Assembly (NCBI GenBank): GCA_000470055.1
Contig: HG326877.1
Coordinates: 670,735-734,734 of the forward strand
Reading direction: 5' to 3'
Origin: Campylobacter coli 76339
GTDB lineage: Bacteria; Campylobacterota; Campylobacteria; Campylobacterales; Campylobacteraceae
DNA length: 64,000 bases
Part shown: positions 61,342 to 64,000 of the stretch, one piece after another
Layout: every line of letters starts with the position of its first letter
Position numbering within the stretch: position 1 is the stretch's first letter
Made by a program: the position numbers and the translations under genes
The notes under the pieces: generated by a model
Told to the model about the DNA's origin: nothing
The model's database searches: none
Seen by the model: the letters and a program-made list of their open reading frames with translations, nothing else

Positions 61342-63426
61342 TCAGTTTTCTTTAAAAAGCTTAGAAGCTAGATAAGTCGCACGACTTTGATCAGCGTCTT
61401 TTTTAAGGGTTTTATAGATTTTACTGACATATTCTTCTAAGATTTGTTGCGAGTCAATCACTTTTTCGCCGCAAGCAACTTTTGTATATTCTCCATCATT
61501 TTGAAGTTCATAAGCAAGTAAATTGTCGCTGAGTTGTAGGCGTAAAAATTGTGCCAATTTTGCCTTGCTTCTTTCATCATATATAGGAGTCATAAGTTCT
61601 AAGCGACGCTCTAAATTTCTTGGCATCCAATCCGCGCTTGATATAAAATAATTTGGTTCACTGTGTTTAAAATAAAACACCCTAGCATGCTCTAAATATT
61701 TTCCTATGATGCTTCTAACGCGTATGTTTTTACTGAATTCTTCATTAGGTTTTAAGCAACAAATTCCACGCACGATAAGATCGATTTGAGTTCCTTTCAT
61801 GCTAGCTTCATAAAGAGCTTTTATGACATCGCTATCTACAAGAGAATTCATTTTTGCGATGATCACTCCCTCGCTTCCCTTACTTGCCTCTAAAGCTATC
61901 ATTTCTAGAATTTTTTCTTTAATTTGATTTGGACTCATAGAGAGAGTTTGAAGACGGCGATTTTTGCTAAAGCCTGAGAGTATATGAAAAAAGCTTGTTG
62001 TATCCCTTGCAAATTCAACCTTACTTGTAAAATAACTTACATCGGTATAGATTTTAGCACTACTTGCGTTGTAATTTCCTGTACTTAAATGCATATAAAA
62101 TTTAAGCTTATCGCCTTTTTTGCGTATAACTTGAGAAACTTTGGCATGAACTTTAAAACCCGTAATTCCATAAATTACATGAGCTCCAGCGTTTTCTAAA
62201 GCTTTTGCCCAGTGAAGATTATTTTCTTCATCAAAACGAGCTTTAAGTTCTACCATAACTGTAACTTGTATCCCATCGCTTGCTGCATCGATTAAGGCTT
62301 GGACTATATTAGAGTTTTTTTCTACTCTATAAAGAGTCATTCTTATAGAGATAACCTCAGGGTCTTTGCTTGCTTCTTTGATGAATTTATAAACAGGATC
62401 AAAGCTTTCAAAAGGTTGAATGATGAGTATATCTTCTTTATCTATTGCATCAAAGATAGATAAATTTTCATCAAAAGGTGGTAAGGTTTTAGGTGTATAA
62501 AGTGGGCTTAAAAGATGAGTAAAGGTCTTGTTGCCAGCAATTTGCCAAAGACTAGGAAGATTTAATAAGATAGAATACTCATAGACATCCTTATGGAAAA
62601 TTTTCATATGGGTATTGAGAAATTCTACGATTTGTTCATCTGCACCCTTTTGAATTTGTAATCTTACAAAAGCACCTTTTCTGCGAAGTTTTAAGCCTTG
62701 TTCTAGTATCATCATAAAATCATCAGCTTCTTCCTCTTCTATCACCATATCTGCATTTCTAGTCACTCTAAAAGCAGCCGAAGCAAGAAGTTTATAACCT
62801 GGAAAAATTTCTTCTGTATGTTTTTCTACTATGCTTTCAACCGGAACATAAACATTTGCACTTACTTCATAAAAACGAGGCAAAACTCTTGGAATTCGAA
62901 TCATTCCAAATTTGATAAGCTCAGGATGAGTTTTATCGCAAATTTTAACCGCTAAAGAAAATGAAAGATTATTTAAATGTGGAAAAGGATGGGTTGCATC
63001 CACGGCGATTGGAACGATAACAGGAAAGATGGTAGAGAAAAAATACTCATCACATTTTTGTTTTAAATTATCGTCTAGATTTTCATAGCTTTTAATAAAA
63101 AGATTTTCTTTTTCAAGATCGTTTATGATTTCATTAAAATAATGCTCTAAAAGCTCCTTTTCTTTATGAAGATATTTGCGTATAGCTTTTAATTGTTGCA
63201 AAGGAGACATCTCATCACTGCTGCCTATATTAGCTCCAGCGGAGAAAAGTTGTTTTAATCCCGCAACGCGTATCATATAAAATTCATCTAAATTGGTGCA
63301 ATATATAGCTATAAATTTAAGGCGTTCTAGCAAAGGCAGTGGACGCGAACATTGATCTAAAACCCGTGAGTTAAAGCGTAGCCAAGAAAGTTCCCTGTTT
63401 AAAAACATATTTGGATTTGTTTGCAT
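61342..63426 (-). CDS. ppk: polyphosphate kinase PPK1
   Basis: A 694-residue kinase making polyphosphate from ATP, important for stress survival in Campylobacter. I use the ATG at 63426 ([19 protein letters not shown]) behind AAAGGAG; the frame is open 44 codons further up without support. Seen: [14 protein letters not shown] (N domain), [24 protein letters not shown] with a catalytic His, the [16 protein letters not shown] block, and [12 protein letters not shown]. It converges with ssrA. Confidence 0.96.
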   Translation of the reverse strand: MQTNPNMFLNRELSWLRFNSRVLDQCSRPLPLLERLKFIAIYCTNLDEFYMIRVAGLKQLFSAGANIGSSDEMSPLQQLKAIRKYLHKEKELLEHYFNEIINDLEKENLFIKSYENLDDNLKQKCDEYFFSTIFPVIVPIAVDATHPFPHLNNLSFSLAVKICDKTHPELIKFGMIRIPRVLPRFYEVSANVYVPVESIVEKHTEEIFPGYKLLASAAFRVTRNADMVIEEEEADDFMMILEQGLKLRRKGAFVRLQIQKGADEQIVEFLNTHMKIFHKDVYEYSILLNLPSLWQIAGNKTFTHLLSPLYTPKTLPPFDENLSIFDAIDKEDILIIQPFESFDPVYKFIKEASKDPEVISIRMTLYRVEKNSNIVQALIDAASDGIQVTVMVELKARFDEENNLHWAKALENAGAHVIYGITGFKVHAKVSQVIRKKGDKLKFYMHLSTGNYNASSAKIYTDVSYFTSKVEFARDTTSFFHILSGFSKNRRLQTLSMSPNQIKEKILEMIALEASKGSEGVIIAKMNSLVDSDVIKALYEASMKGTQIDLIVRGICCLKPNEEFSKNIRVRSIIGKYLEHARVFYFKHSEPNYFISSADWMPRNLERRLELMTPIYDERSKAKLAQFLRLQLSDNLLAYELQNDGEYTKVACGEKVIDSQQILEEYVSKIYKTLKKDADQSRATYLASKLFKEN

Positions 63427-63560
63427 TAAAACTCCTTTTTTTTGTGTTATTTTAGCATTTATTTGAAAATTAATAAGCTGTTTAAAGAAATAAATTTTTA
63501 AAAATTTTATTTGATTAATTAAGAGTAAATATATCTTTAAATTTGTCTTAAAAAGCAATA

Positions 63561-63569
63561 TGTTAGAAT
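63561..63569 (+). promoter_or_regulatory. extended -10 promoter for nrfH
   Basis: TGTTAGAAT lies 40 bases before the TTG start at 63609. The remaining 182-base ppk/nrfH gap is AT-rich; a TTAATTAA at about 63514-63521 could be part of a regulator site, but the match is too short to call. Confidence 0.45.
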
Positions 63570-63608
63570 TGCAATTTTGTTTATTCTTGAAGTTTAAGGA
63601 GGAAAATT

Positions 63609-64000
63609 TTGAAGAAATCTTTGAATCTTTTTAGTATTTTTCTTGTTTTGCTTTTTGTGTTTTTTGCAGTAGGGTTTTATACCTTTTACAATGCAAAGGG
63701 TACATCTTACTTAAGCAATGCAAGCGAATCTTGCAACAATTGCCACATTATGAACGAAGTTTATAATGAATACATGGCAGGACCGCATGCGCAAAAGGTA
63801 AAGGGGGAGGCTAGGGCGACTTGCGTTGATTGTCATTTGCCTCATGGTTTCTTGGCTAAATGGATAGCTAAAGCAGAAAGTGGTTTAAATCACGCCTATG
63901 CTTTTACTTTTAAGCTTGATGAGCTTCCTACAAATTTGAGTGCAACTGAAAAAAGCAGAAATATGATACAAGATAATTGTGTTCGTTGTCATGCTGATTT
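63609..64000 (+). CDS. nrfH: cytochrome c nitrite reductase membrane subunit NrfH, 3' end cut off
   Basis: A frame open to the window edge, starting at TTG 63609 just behind a perfect AAGGAGG (63597-63603), which decides the start. One N-terminal transmembrane anchor (about 8-28) is followed by c-heme sites CNNCH, CVDCH and CVRCH within 131 visible residues; the fourth expected site lies beyond the edge. NrfH of the NapC/NirT family passes electrons from menaquinol to the nitrite reductase NrfA, expected next. Confidence 0.93.
   Translation, partial: MKKSLNLFSIFLVLLFVFFAVGFYTFYNAKGTSYLSNASESCNNCHIMNEVYNEYMAGPHAQKVKGEARATCVDCHLPHGFLAKWIAKAESGLNHAYAFTFKLDELPTNLSATEKSRNMIQDNCVRCHAD

Overview
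The window looks like chromosomal Campylobacter jejuni (C. coli is less likely). The tmRNA carries the Campylobacter tag ANNVKFAPAYAKAA. DNA is AT-rich, genes abut or overlap by 1-4 bases, and the gene order is, from memory, that of the NCTC 11168 segment Cj1414c down to Cj1358c, read in reverse. I see no tRNA, rRNA, insertion sequence, prophage or CRISPR, and no gene-free stretch over 300 bases.

1-6167 is the serotype-variable end of the capsule locus: seven tightly coupled genes, the first cut by the window edge. They are a YhcH-type cupin, a HAD phosphatase, a capsular transferase, a GDPD-like hydrolase, a HAD/kinase fusion, a class II aldolase and a tandem nucleotidyltransferase. Together they look able to build, activate and attach an unusual capsule substituent whose identity I cannot name. 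The conserved kpsC and kpsS follow (6208-9413). Then come a hydrolase/P450/membrane-protein trio (9482-12389), acpS-fliL, a phosphohexomutase and a small periplasmic protein.

15261-23486 is housekeeping: rsfS, nadD, then the gapA-pgk-tpiA-fabI run, an orphan hydrogenase small-subunit-like gene, and feoAB. As given, pgk is frameshifted at an A8 run; the broken frame contains a canonical A_AAA_AAG slippery heptamer.

23565-32085 holds a minus-strand module (PrpD/MmgE protein, fumarate-lyase-family enzyme, PLP C-S lyase, DcuC-like carrier, RidA). It is divergent from a YheO/HeuR-type regulator, with a 30-bp palindrome in the shared intergenic. Next are the ankyrin protein and catalase KatA. 32266-41325 has a DUF2325 gene, an unknown gene, flavodoxin, a polyferredoxin, selA-selB, a DsbC-like protein with a damaged start codon, a lipoprotein and an MFS exporter.

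41537-52548 carries rdgB, an RND-MlaC-MlaA lipid-transport set, a large subtilisin autotransporter (apparently at a different site from NCTC 11168), purine salvage genes and mqnE. 52649-64000 has a GlnD-like protein that appears to have lost both catalytic centres, glmS, fumC, an AI-2E-family protein, ruvB, a small Hpt-like protein abutting ssrA (tmRNA), ppk and the start of nrfH.
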